Assembly (NCBI GenBank): GCA_014904845.1
Contig: MU119251.1
Coordinates: forward strand, 124,001-188,000
Length of the DNA: 64,000 nt
DNA from: Acephala macrosclerotiorum
Lineage: Eukaryota; Ascomycota; Leotiomycetes; Helotiales; Mollisiaceae
Reading direction: 5' to 3'
The position numbers and the translations under genes are program-made. A model generated the notes under the pieces. The model saw only the letters and a program-made list of their open reading frames with translations. It was not told where the DNA came from and searched no databases. This document shows positions 34,519 to 45,400 of this stretch, in pieces. Numbering within the stretch: position 1 is the stretch's first letter; the number at the start of each line of letters is the position of its first letter.

Positions 34519-36387
34519 TTATAATTCTTCTTCGGACCTCCTCAAACTTTCCCTTACACCCCACCCATTTGCAAGCAATGCTCCCGTCTCTTCCAAACTC
34601 AAACCCTTTGTCTCCGGGTATATACAGTATATGGCGATCCACCCTCCTACGCAAACAATCGCATAGATGACAAAGGTCCAAGCTGGAGTCAGGAACTCCA
34701 TCATTGGCAAGAACGTCAAGCCAACAACGAAATTTGCTCCCCAATTAGTGCTGGTGCTGATGCCTGAGCCAAGGGATCTGACGTTCAGGGGAAAGAGCTC
34801 ACTTTGCATCCATGGCACATTCCCTAGCCCGAGGGCATAGGCTGCGACATAGAGCATGATGCTGGCAAGGACGAGTAGAGGCGCAGCGCGTTTTGATAGC
34901 GGTACGGATTCGTGCGCTGATGCTGACGAAGATGGGTTGTCAGCGACAAGGTCGGTTGGTAAGGTGATGAAGATGAAGCCAGCGCTGCAGAGAAGAAGTC
35001 CAATGGCCATGATAGGGATAGAGTATAGCAGGATCCGTCTTCTTCCAATCCGGTCAATCAGCACCAAGGCGGCGATGGTCAGGACGAAGTTCGTGACAGC
35101 CACCGACAGAGATGTCAATGTCGGATTTGAAAAGCCTAGGATGTTGAAGATGGTAGCCGAAAAGTACATCAAGGAGTTCTATTCACGTTGTTAGTTCGGG
35201 GTTACGCGAGGAATGGCAGCATTCTTACAAAGCCACAAAGCTGCTGAAGCCCTTGCAGTAAGCAGGTAATTGTCAATGCCCTCCTATTTCCAGGGATTTT
35301 GAAAAGCTCTCCCCAGATATCTTTTGATCCTGCAAGCCAAGCATTTTGTTCTTTTTTCGTTTGTGCTCTCATTCGTCCTCTCTTCGCTTCCTCCTCTTCT
35401 CTCACCTCAACCTCAATTCCCTTCAAAACATGGTCAACTATCCCCTGAATATCACTCCCACCTCCATATACCTTGCTTAGGGTACTCCTAGCTTCATTCT
35501 TCCTGTCCACCATTACCAACCACCTCGGCGTCTCAGGCATGGCCAACATTACCACACACTGCAAAGCGGCCGGCACAGCCCCCAAACCAACCATCCACCT
35601 CCAGCCCTTTCCCTCCTCTCCCCACTGCGTAAATGCCCACCCCACTACATAAGCCACCACCTGCCCCATCGTAACAAAAAGCACATTCAATGTAATCAAC
35701 CTCCCTCTAAACTTCGCCGGAGCCAACTCCGCGATATAAAGCGGGGCCACAAAACTCCCCGCTCCCACCGCCAATCCCACAATCGACCTCCCTACAATCA
35801 TACCCGGAACGGAGGTAGTTACAGCTTGTATTATAGCTCCTAGGATGAAAGCGATGTCTGCTAGGAGAACGACCCGCTTTCGACCGAGGGTGTCGGCGAG
35901 AATGCCGGAGACGGGGGAGACGAGGAGGGCCAGGAGAGCCGTGGAGGATGTTATAAGGGATTTGTCGAGGGTGGAGAGGGGGTGGCCGAGGGAAGATTTT
36001 ATTGAGACGAGGGTTGCAGATATGACACCTGTGTCATCTATTGTTTGTTAGTACTTGGGTCATTCTTCTTGGGAGCAAGGAGGGTTTACAGCCAAACAAT
36101 AGCCCGCTGATTCCTGCCGAGAGGGTGAGAAGCCAGACGAATACTCCTGGGTGTCGTAGATTCTTTTCTAGTAAGAGGGAGACGTCGCTGAGATTAATGT
36201 CTTGGCTAGATTCCTCATCAACACCGTCCTCGTGCCGCATCAACGGCTCCTCGGCGGAGTCTGCCATTTTGGTCAATGCTATCGAAGAAGATGCCGTGGT
36301 GGGAGGTGAGGAGCGGCTATCCGAGCCATGGGGATTTGAATGAGGCGCAAGAGAGACGGTGTCGAAGTGGTTACGAGGCTGTGACAT
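34519..36387 (-). CDS. MFS sugar transporter, myo-inositol type
   Basis: Minus-strand exons 36090-36387, 35229-36037, 34519-35178 give 588 aa; introns 52 and 50 nt. Twelve-span sugar-porter fold with a hydrophilic N-terminus of about 80 residues. Motifs: SGLLFGYDTGVISATL in TM1, DTLGRKRVVLLAD after TM2, PLYIAELAPAKFRGRLITLN (PESP-like) after TM4, LLQGLQQLCGFNSLMYFSAT in TM7, and YPETKGLSLEE at the end of TM12. TM1 reading G-L-L-F-G-Y-D-T-G-V-I-S resembles Itr1/Itr2 inositol carriers more than hexose carriers; this is an inference, and other polyols are possible. Confidence 0.88.
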
Positions 36388-36935
36388 TCAATTGCCGAAA
36401 TGGTGCCGACAAGGCTGAGCGATGCCAAGACTTTGATGATAGTTGATAGAAAGGTAATTTATAACAACAAAGTTAAGTTTCAAGAATTGGAACTAGGAAG
36501 TTCAATTTATGAACTATTGGATAGAGTGAAGGAAATTTGGATATTGGCTTCTGAGAATCTTCTGCCTTTTGAATTCATTTCGATACGCCGCCTTTAATGG
36601 TACATGACCTTGCCTATGATTCTATTCTGCATTTCCATCGGAACCTTCAATTCCAAATGTTAAAGGAGCTGCTAGCAGCCGAGATCAGGAGAGGCATTGT
36701 TGTTTAAGAAGCTTGACCTTATGGGTTCAGTCTCCTGAAGACGTATTACCCGAGACCGACTTCGCTACATACTTTCTCTCCCAGCAAAAGCTACCTCAGG
36801 CGCGCATTGTTGCCCAGGAGCTAAAATCATATCACGCCTTGCGTCCTGATAGCCTACTTAGAAGGCTGCCATCTTTTTCATCCATTCTGCTAGAACTGTC
36901 AGCAATTCAATTCCTCCTCTCACCAAAAAAGCATC
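36388..36935. other. Intergenic, no gene recognised
   Basis: Promoter side of the inositol/sugar-type transporter and 3' flank of the Cys-rich protein gene. Nothing else is seen. Confidence 0.5.
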
Positions 36936-37891
36936 TCACAATGTGGCCATGATACCTGCAACACAAACAATGGCCAACGCTACGAAGTACGGAACCCCAA
37001 GGTTCACAACAATTGAATCTCCACCTGCACCAACACCGGCCGGGGCAATCTCACCTTCCTTCGCCAATGTCACTGTTGCTGCAGGAGCTTCGAATATCGT
37101 GCTGGTGACAGTGATTGGCGTTCCCAAGCTATTGCTCGTCGTAGATGCAGGGACGTATGTACTTTGAGAACTATCTGAGCTTGGGGATGCTGAAGATGTA
37201 GACGACGTGCTGGTTATCGAGGCATTGTTGACATGTACGCATCCGTTCGGTGTACACTCCAGCGTCGAAGGACAGCATCCTCCGCCTGTTTCTTTAGAGC
37301 ATTCAACCAGAGATGCCATACATTGTGGTGGGTGAGCTTTTGTGACTTCGCATTCGAATAAGGAGTTGGTTGAATTGCAGCAATATATACCGGAGTTTGT
37401 GAAGCTGGCAGAGTAGCAGGTCATCTCGACAGGACAACAGATAGCCTGAGGGGATGTTAGTCGTGTATGGAAATTAAAGAGCAGAAGCTTACAGGCTGCC
37501 CAAAAGCCTGACAACTATTTTCCTGATCGCCACAGGTAAAGAAGGGCACATTTGCATAGTAAGGATTTCCTGCCTGGCGCTCCGAAAGCGACTGCTCCCT
37601 GAAGATCTGGATTGGGCGCAACGGCAAATACAGTTGCGGCATGTCGGTTGAGTTTCGGTCTCGCTGCTGTGTTCGGGCCTTCAACCACCCTTGACCTCCA
37701 AAGTCGTGATAGTATTGATGAGCCGTGAATATGAGCCCAATGACCATGGCAATGATCACAACGATAGCGAGCCCACCTAACCAGTAGCGCGTACGACGAC
37801 GTGATACGATTTCTTTGAAGTCAGAGAGCCGAGAGCTAGAGGAGGGTTGAGAGGAGATTGTCTGAGGGCTGAGGCGGTGGTGTCGAATCAT
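36936..37891 (-). CDS. Cys-rich extracellular protein with N-terminal membrane anchor
   Basis: Minus-strand exons 37493-37891 and 36936-37445 (intron 47 nt, phase 0) give 302 aa. Residues 1-35 are basic and Ser-rich, then a membrane span at about 36-57 (YWLGGLAIVVIIAMVIGLIF), so the bulk is probably outside. Residues about 120-205 hold at least sixteen Cys, including AICCPVEMTCY, GIYCCNSTN and GGGCCPSTLECTPNGCV. A Ser/Thr-rich stalk follows and the C-terminus is hydrophobic (VPYFVALAIVCVAGIMATL), giving either a second span or a GPI signal. I do not recognise a named family; CC-x-n-C knots of this kind are seen in fungal surface proteins. Confidence 0.7.
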
Positions 37892-38528
37892 TGCTGCAGA
37901 TGAAATGGAGAAGCAATAGACGTAGAAGCTGGAGAAGGAGCATCAGAATGAAGGTGGCTTGGCTGAAGTGGTAGATGAAGAGATCTGCTGCCATCTAAGC
38001 AGGTTTCAATTGGTGTTGCGATAAGAATATAATCAGTAGGGATACATTTTAAGGAATCAGAATGTTGATGGCCCATGATATGAGCTCACGAAATATGAAA
38101 ATGAAATTAAAGAGCGATTGAGGCAGGAGCAATGGACTTCAACGACTCTGATGTTCAATGCAGGAAAACTTGGAAGCATAACTCGAAGACTCTAGAGGAA
38201 GTGTGACGGATACAACCAATGACATATGCGGATACTCATGAACACTTCATGGGAATGCTTGAGCTTCAAGATTATCAAGTGGTTGATGAATATCGAGAGG
38301 ACGTTGCGATGAGAGGTTACATGTAGGGACAGGGGTACCGCTTCTTGATTGGTGGAGGCGTCGGATGCAATCAAAAACATTCTGCATCCCGAATTTTCCT
38401 CGAGACAACTCAGGCCTCACAAGCCAAAATATCGAGCCTCTACTTTCACGATGAAGACGACTTCAAAATTGAAAAGTTTGCTTGTTACGGTGAGAGCCAA
38501 GCTGGCATGCATGCATGGATTCACTGGA

Positions 38529-38534
38529 CCTCGG
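38529..38534 (+). promoter_or_regulatory. CCTCGG motif (FarA/FarB-type site)
   Basis: CCTCGG lies 148 bp before the oxidase ATG. This hexamer is the known binding core of the fungal Zn2Cys6 factors FarA and FarB, which induce beta-oxidation genes on fatty acids. Confidence 0.5.
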
Positions 38535-38591
38535 TACGGAACTTAGCGTGATGACGAGCAGACTGGATATCAACATGCTGCTTCACATTGA

Positions 38592-38597
38592 CCGAGG
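38592..38597 (-). promoter_or_regulatory. CCTCGG motif on minus strand (FarA/FarB-type site)
   Basis: CCGAGG on the plus strand, 85 bp before the oxidase ATG and 63 bp from the other copy. Two copies this close in a proximal promoter are more than expected by chance. Confidence 0.5.
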
Positions 38598-38676
38598 GCC
38601 GACGACAACGGAAAATACATAAGACTTCTCGTGTTACCGCTGAAAGTCTTCAGTATCATTCTGTTACTCTGCCAAA

Positions 38677-40874
38677 ATGTCACCAACTCCTCAATGGGTC
38701 AAGGACCTAAAGCCTGCCCCGCCTCAAGGCACTGATCTCATCAAGGCCGAGAGAGAGAAGAGCAAGATTAACGTTGACAAATTGGCCAACTTTCTCTTTA
38801 CCAAGGAAGTGCTCGACCGGCAGGACAAGATATTGGGCATTCTCAAAGCTGAGAAGGTCTTCGACAAGTCACAAAACTACTTCGATGGCCGGGTTGATAG
38901 ATTCAAGACCGCTTTGGCAAGAGCGAAGAGGTTGAGGCAATTGCAGGTCAAGCATCAGTGGGATAGAGACGAGTATATGATGGCAAACGAGCTAATCAGC
39001 GAGCCGGGGCCATATGGTCTGCACGCATCCATGTATCTGGTAAGTTGTCCCAAAAGCAAGCAGAACATTAAGTGACATTTTAGACAACTCTTCGCGACCA
39101 AGGTACGCCAGAGCAGCATAAGCTCTTCCTCGAACCTGCCGAGAACTATAGAGCAATTGGATGCTACGCACAAACCGAATTGGGCCATGGATCGAATGTG
39201 CGAGGTCTCGAGACGACTGCGACTTGGAATCCAGAAGACAAGACCTTCACCCTTCACTCGCCTCATTTGACTGCCTCGAAGTGGTGGATTGGCTCTCTAG
39301 GACGAACTGCCAATCATGCTGTTGTCATGGCACAGTTGATTATCGGAGGAAAGCCATATGGTCCACATCCCTTCGTCTGTCAGATCCGAGACATGAAGAC
39401 CCATGAACCTTTGGAAGGTATTCACGTTGGTGATATTGGTCCAAAGTTTGGCTACAATACTATGGATAACGGCTTCCTACTCTTGAACAAAGTCAAGATT
39501 CCTCATATCAACATGCTGGCGAAGTTCTCAGGCGTAGACCCAGAAACAAACAAATACATCAAGCCGGCATCTGCGTCACTGGTTTATGGCACACTTACCT
39601 GGGTCCGATCCACCATTGTCTTGCAATCTGGAGGAGTCTTGGCACGAGGTGTCACCATTGCTACAAGATACGCATCAGTTAGACGACAATTCCAAGACCG
39701 TGACGCTCCCTCAGATGCCCATGGAGAGAACCAAGTCTTGAATTACACTATGGTTCAATTTAGATTGCTCCCCTTGCTGGCATCTACTTTCGCTCTTCAC
39801 TTCACAGGCAAGGCCATGATGGCATTGTATCAGGAGAATCAGAAGATGATGAAGGCGGATGCTGGCAAGGCCTCAGATACAAACAGAGGAGCGGGACCAG
39901 AGGAGACTCACTCTGGTAGTGACTTGCTTGCAGATCTACATGCAACTTCCTGTGGCCTCAAGGCTCTTGGCAGTACGACCGCAGCTGAAGGTTTGGAGGT
40001 ATGCCGTAGGGCATGCGGTGGACACGGATACAGCAGTTTCGGTGGTATTGGAGCCTGGTATGCAGATTATCTGCCAACAACAACTTGGGAAGGTGATAAC
40101 TACATGTTGACCCAACAAGTCGCTAGATATGTGAGTATATCACCGTGTAACCAGCGTTTCTCAGAAACTGACAAACACCTTTAGCTCCTGAAATCAGCAC
40201 GTGCTGTCTTGAAGGGCAATGCTCCGAACAATGACACAACCAGAATCTTCACCACTTTCCTCCAGAAGCAAGATATGGGCGCTGCTCATGATGTTCTTGG
40301 ATCTGACAGCGATTTGGTTGCAGCCTTCGCATGGCGTACCTCCTTCCTGACATTCGAAGCTCTCAAACACCGGGATGTAGAGAAGAACTCATGGAATTCC
40401 CTGTTGGTCGACTTCTGGCGCCTGAGCACTGCTCATTCTCAGTACCTCGTCGTCAAGAATTTTTACGACGCCTTGCAGAGTGAAAATCTTCACTACGAAC
40501 TCGATTCCACCACCATCGATGTCATGCACAAGCTCTTCCGCCTCTACGCTCTCAACACCCTGGAGAAAGAGGCATCCGAGTTCTACTCATCCTCTGCTGT
40601 CACAGTCCGCCAAATTCAGCTGGCGAGGACGAAGTCAGTCATGAAATTACTTGAGGAGATCCGACCTCATGCCCTGAGACTCGTCGACGCATGGCACTTC
40701 CCTGACTGGCAACTTGACTCATCCTTGGGTCGTGCAGATGGAAAGGTTTATGAAGACATGTTTTACAGAGCAAGTGAGCTGAATCCCTTGAATGGGTTGA
40801 CTGTCGATCCGTATCCCGATAGCGACGTTTTGATTAAGAAGGATGAGACGGCGAAGTTCAAGAGCAAGTTGTAG
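38677..40874 (+). CDS. Peroxisomal acyl-CoA oxidase
   Basis: FAD enzyme of the first step of peroxisomal beta-oxidation: acyl-CoA to trans-2-enoyl-CoA with H2O2. Exons 38677-39039, 39084-40130, 40185-40874 give 699 aa; introns 44 and 54 nt, both in phase 0. Landmarks: GCYAQTELGHGSNVRGLETT (FAD/substrate loop), SKWWIGSLGRTANHAVVMAQ, YASVRRQFQD, CRRACGGHGYSSFGGI and the catalytic Glu region in TTWEGDNYMLTQQ. The protein ends in KFKSKL, so a perfect SKL PTS1 directs it to peroxisomes. Length matches fungal Pox proteins. Regulation by fatty acids is suggested by the two CCTCGG sites upstream. Confidence 0.96.
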
Positions 40875-41279
40875 ATGTTTTGGCTTCGCGGCTTATAGGA
40901 TAGTTGACTTATTAAAAATTCATGAAAGTAAATAGTACCCACGGTTGATTCTGACTCATCTCCTTCTTTCTGGACGTCAATATGTGTTGTTTCTGAATGA
41001 TCGGATTTGACGTCCTCATTCATAGGCTCAGCGAGTCTCGGCCCGCATTGCCGATCTTGAACTTCAAACTCGACATCAAAATCATTGGTACGTCACCACC
41101 ACCGTGACCCACAATTTCTCCACGAATGATATATCATAAGAATGATCAAAATATGAAGCTCCTCACGAAGAAGCCAGACAAATTTCAGATATTTCATACC
41201 CAGAATCACGAGACAAGGACAGACTTGCTTCACGAGAATCAAATCTCCAATAGCTCAGATAAGAGGGTACCGAGACGCA
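40875..41279. other. Intergenic between acyl-CoA oxidase and SMP-30 genes
   Basis: 3' flank of the oxidase gene and a short promoter for the SMP-30 gene. The open frame from 41126 reads into the SMP-30 region in a different frame and is not needed by the model. Confidence 0.5.
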
Positions 41280-42462
41280 ATGCAGCAATGGAAGGCAGAA
41301 AAGGTTCATACACTAAATCTAATTGTAAGAGAATAGCACTGATGGGTTTGCTAGCCGTATATCAAAGTGGGAGGAAATTTGCTCGAGGGACCTTTTTATG
41401 ATGCGAAGAAAGATGAGGCGAGGTTCATTGATATCAAAGAGCGATATATTTACAGCTTCTCTCCTGGAAAGGGGCCTGAGAGTTTGAAGCGGGTTAGGAC
41501 GGATGATATTCTGGGGTGAGTGCGAGGTCGAGATTTAGGATGGAAACAATATGGAAGAGAATGAGGCTGATCAGAGAATAGAGTCACAGCAAATATTAAA
41601 GGAAGAAAGGACCTAATTGTGGGAGCGAAATACGGATTTGCGAAGATGGATCCAGAGACAGGGAAAGTTGAGTATCTGAAGAAAGTCGCTACTTGGGATG
41701 ACAAGGCCAAGGATGAAAAGTAGATATTGTCTCCCAATTCTTTTGGCATGCCTTTGTCACTGATCAACCCCTCAGACTCCGCAGCAACGACGGCGCCGTC
41801 GACTCTCGCGGCGGATTTTGGGTCGGAACAATGAACGACGCTGCCCAATGGGACAAAGAAGGCTCCTTCTACCGCCTCGACCCCGATCTCTCTGTTCACC
41901 TCATGCTAACTGGTGTTGGTGCTCCGAACGGAATGGGCTGGAGTCCGGATGAAAAGATTATGTATTGGACGGATAGTGAAGATCATGTTATATATGGGTT
42001 TGATTTTGATGTTGAGAAGGGCAGTATTGGTGTTGGTGTTGATGAGGATAAGGGGAAGAAGGCGTTTTATAGGGTGGATGAGGAGGATTGGTTTCCTGAT
42101 GGGGCGGTGGTTGATGAGGAGGGCTGTGTTTGGACTGCGATTTGGTGAGTGAATCACAACTTCCTTCGACTTCGAAGATAGTTGTATAGAAGGGGTGTAA
42201 GGGTGGGGTGAAGATGCTGACTAGATTTCATAGGGGTGGACACAGAGTGCTGAGGATCTCGCCTGAAGGGAAGCGAATTGGCGAGGTACTTCTGCCAACC
42301 AAGTACGTGACGTGCCCTGAATTCATTGGCACAAAACTTTTGATCACTACAAGAAGAGACCCAGAGATCCAAGAAGATTGTGCTGAGCGAGGTGGAGATG
42401 TCTACTTGGTCGACGTTGGGGTCACTGGACCTCAAAAGCACGAGTTTCATTTCGCAACGTAA
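41280..42462 (+). CDS. SMP-30/gluconolactonase/LRE-like protein
   Basis: Exons 41280-41303 (24 nt), 41355-41515, 41582-41719, 41776-42144, 42234-42462 give 306 aa, the usual length for this six-bladed propeller. Landmarks: PYIKVGGNLLEGPFYDAKKD with the first metal Glu, RSNDGAVDSRGGFWVGTMND with the second site, GAPNGMGWSPDEKIMYWTDS with the metal Asn, and WFPDGAVVDEEGCVWTAIWG with the metal Asp. These enzymes hydrolyse lactones with a divalent metal. The 8-codon first exon was chosen because MQQWKAEK joined to PYIKVG resembles family N-termini and keeps phase; its GTTCAT donor is weak, so the start is the least sure part. Confidence 0.82.
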
Positions 42463-45400
42463 GGGAAATAGACATCACCATTGAGCTATCTGATCACCTT
42501 TAGCCCCCACCAATTTTCTGTGAACTTGTTTGTCTTGTGATGACTTCTAACTTTCAACAAGATAGAAACATACGTGGAGTGAGCTGATGGCATGATCAAA
42601 ATTACCATAGGCAGCAAAGTCCCACAACGCACTGTCCGCTCCCGATCTCCTCCACAACTATGCGCGCAGCCTGCGTCTGTAGCCCGGCATCAAAACTTTG
42701 TACTCATGTCCACATCTCCAAATCACTCTCACCAAAGCAGCAAGCAACCCTAAAATGTCACTTTAGAGCAGCACCGAACCTCCAACCCCACATGATCCAC
42801 AACAGCAGCATTCCTCCACGTCGCATAGCGACATGTTCCACCGTCCCAATAAACGGTTAACCGGCTCCAAGTCTCCAAGTCTCCAAGCCCCCTATGCAGA
42901 GAACAACAAGACCACTGGCTCGCCAACAAGTGGAAAATGCAAGTATCCGTCAAGTTAGCGCTTGCTACAGCCATTCGTCAGACCCGAGATATCTAGATCG
43001 AATCTCGTGTAGCCATCTTTCAAAACACGCACGCGACAGAATTGGACTGGGCCAGCACTGCATTGCAGCTGTTGTGATCTTGTGTAATCACATTTTCGGA
43101 GGCAGCAGGTAGGTATGGTGCGGCAGCGCTTGCTTGTCCTTGGCCTATTAAGTTGAGGACACTCGCCTCCGAATTCCCGCAGGATTCTTACTAACTGTGA
43201 CAAACTTCATGCTAAGAACTTTGGTTCTAGGTTCTTGGTTCATGATTATCGAGAAGGTCTGGAAGCGAGCGAAGAGTTTTCCTCGAAATATTTTACCTGA
43301 AACAGCCGACACGTGATGAATGCACTCCTTGAATCACCTTGACTTGATTCTCCACAAGACGTATATGTCCATGTAACAAGCCTATATGCCGATACGCCTT
43401 GCCTTTTGTAACATGGAGACGAGACTGGTGGATTGCTATGCTAGACGTGAGAGTTAGAATTACTGCACTCTGCATACCCCCGAAGAATTCAAGGCTGTCG
43501 AGAGATTCGTGACCAAATCGCCACATTGTTCTCACGTGAAGTTTGTGCATTGCATTCCTGCTGTGGATTGCTGTTACTAAGCTGTTGTAGAACAACAGAA
43601 GAAGACCGGGGAAAGACGGTTTGCGTCGGAGGAATTTGGAGCAATGGATCTCGGTCGAGATGAGGTGGGGATGGACACATTGACAGCCGAATGCTCCAAT
43701 GCAGAAGTCGTGTCAGTGTGAGACTCCTTCCACCTCTTCTTGCAAATTATACATATCACGTGGGTGAACGGAAAAGGATCTCGGAAGAGGGGAGGCTTTC
43801 GGCCATGGGGCCGGGATGGAATGTGGGATACGTTGCCTTTGAAGAAAGAAGAAATACGGAGTTGGTGTCTTGGCTGATGCCGGAAAGGTAGAGCTGCCGA
43901 GACGTTGGAGTGGTTCTCAGCAAAAGAAAAACAGTTCACGCATGTTTCAAACTCAAAGAATTAGATCCATCGAAAGTTCTGTCGATGAGATCGATGATGA
44001 GATCACTCGCAAATCGTGATTCATGGAAAATACCCGAAAACTCCAATATCACATTCCAAAATCTTCACGTCAAATACGAGCCGAGCTTCAAAACAATACG
44101 AAGAAAGAAACAAAGTCAAGATACCGAATCAAAGCATAGACTGACGAAGCGGTTCAAATGGTGAACCATCAGCGCAAGCCACTTGCATCGTGGCTTCGAA
44201 AAAAAAATGCTTTTTCCTCGATCCACCAAACGATTCCTGTGTTCACAAATCAACAAAGACAAAGACAAAGCTCCAACAACCCGGGCGTCCAATGCGTTGT
44301 GTCCGTGATAGCGTCACCTCAATCAACATCGACCACTCTCTCGTCCGTGTCCCGAACAAAGCCCCAAGCCGTGTTCTCACAGCTGTCACTTTGATCTCTG
44401 TGTCTCTGTGTCCGAAACATCACCATTACCGTTCCGTGTCACGGAAGGCCCTAAAATTCTCTTCTGTAGCACAAGTACCTGAATATCATGTCACCATATC
44501 TCACCAAAATACGTGAAAGAGAGAAAAAAAAAAACAGCACTAACATATCTCAGATCCAGATCCTGACAGACAAGCCATTTTTTAACTTTCCCATCAACAG
44601 AATAAGCGCTACCTTTCATAGGGTCGATCCGTTTCTTTTGATCAGGAGGAGAGCCGTCAGCCTCATCATTGATTGACCCCAAGCCCAGGTTCCCAACCCG
44701 CGTTGGCGGCATCGATCCAGACCACTTCCTTCTTCGACAAGGTTCCCAATCCCGATGGAGCGTCTAGAACACCAACAAAGATACCGAAGCCGCATCTCAT
44801 TATTCGCTGGACGGAAACTCAAAACGTAACGGCGGATGCGGAACACTAGTTCGTCCTTCCTAGGAATGAAAGCCAACGAAGAAATCGTAACGAGCCGTTG
44901 TGACACTTCATCAGGCTGACGGCGAATTGGCATGCAAAAAATTTTCACCACCCCGTAATAACTGCTGTCACGATCGTGACCAATTGACCCCAGAAATGGA
45001 CACCGGGAACCGCCAAGTCCAACATTGAGATTGAAATTCGTTTGCGGAAATATGCAAATGAGCCTCTCAGGCCAGAACGTGTTGTTGAGGACGAATGAAA
45101 AATTTTCACTTGGAGAGGCAGTCAAGGCAGACAGCACAGCTTCAAAGAACAAGAGCTCGGACTCACTTGCCTCACATTGGGGTCGAAATTACCTTTCCTA
45201 GCTGATCCTTTGGTTCGCAAATAAGGCGACCGAATGCATGGTACAGTCATACAGTAACATTTTCAGGTACCTGTCTGTAACCTGTGCCTGTGCCTAGCAA
45301 GCTACTCGGGGAGCTTTGGGTATTCGCCGAGAAGCAGTGGGAATACGTGTAACGCCACCAGCGAATAGGTCTAAGATTTCTTTTCAGGCACATGAGGACA

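Larger units (their letters stand above)
37892..38676. other. Divergent intergenic, acyl-CoA oxidase promoter
   Basis: Promoters of the Cys-rich protein gene (minus) and the acyl-CoA oxidase gene (plus). Two fatty-acid-response motifs lie close to the oxidase start and are listed separately. Confidence 0.55.
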
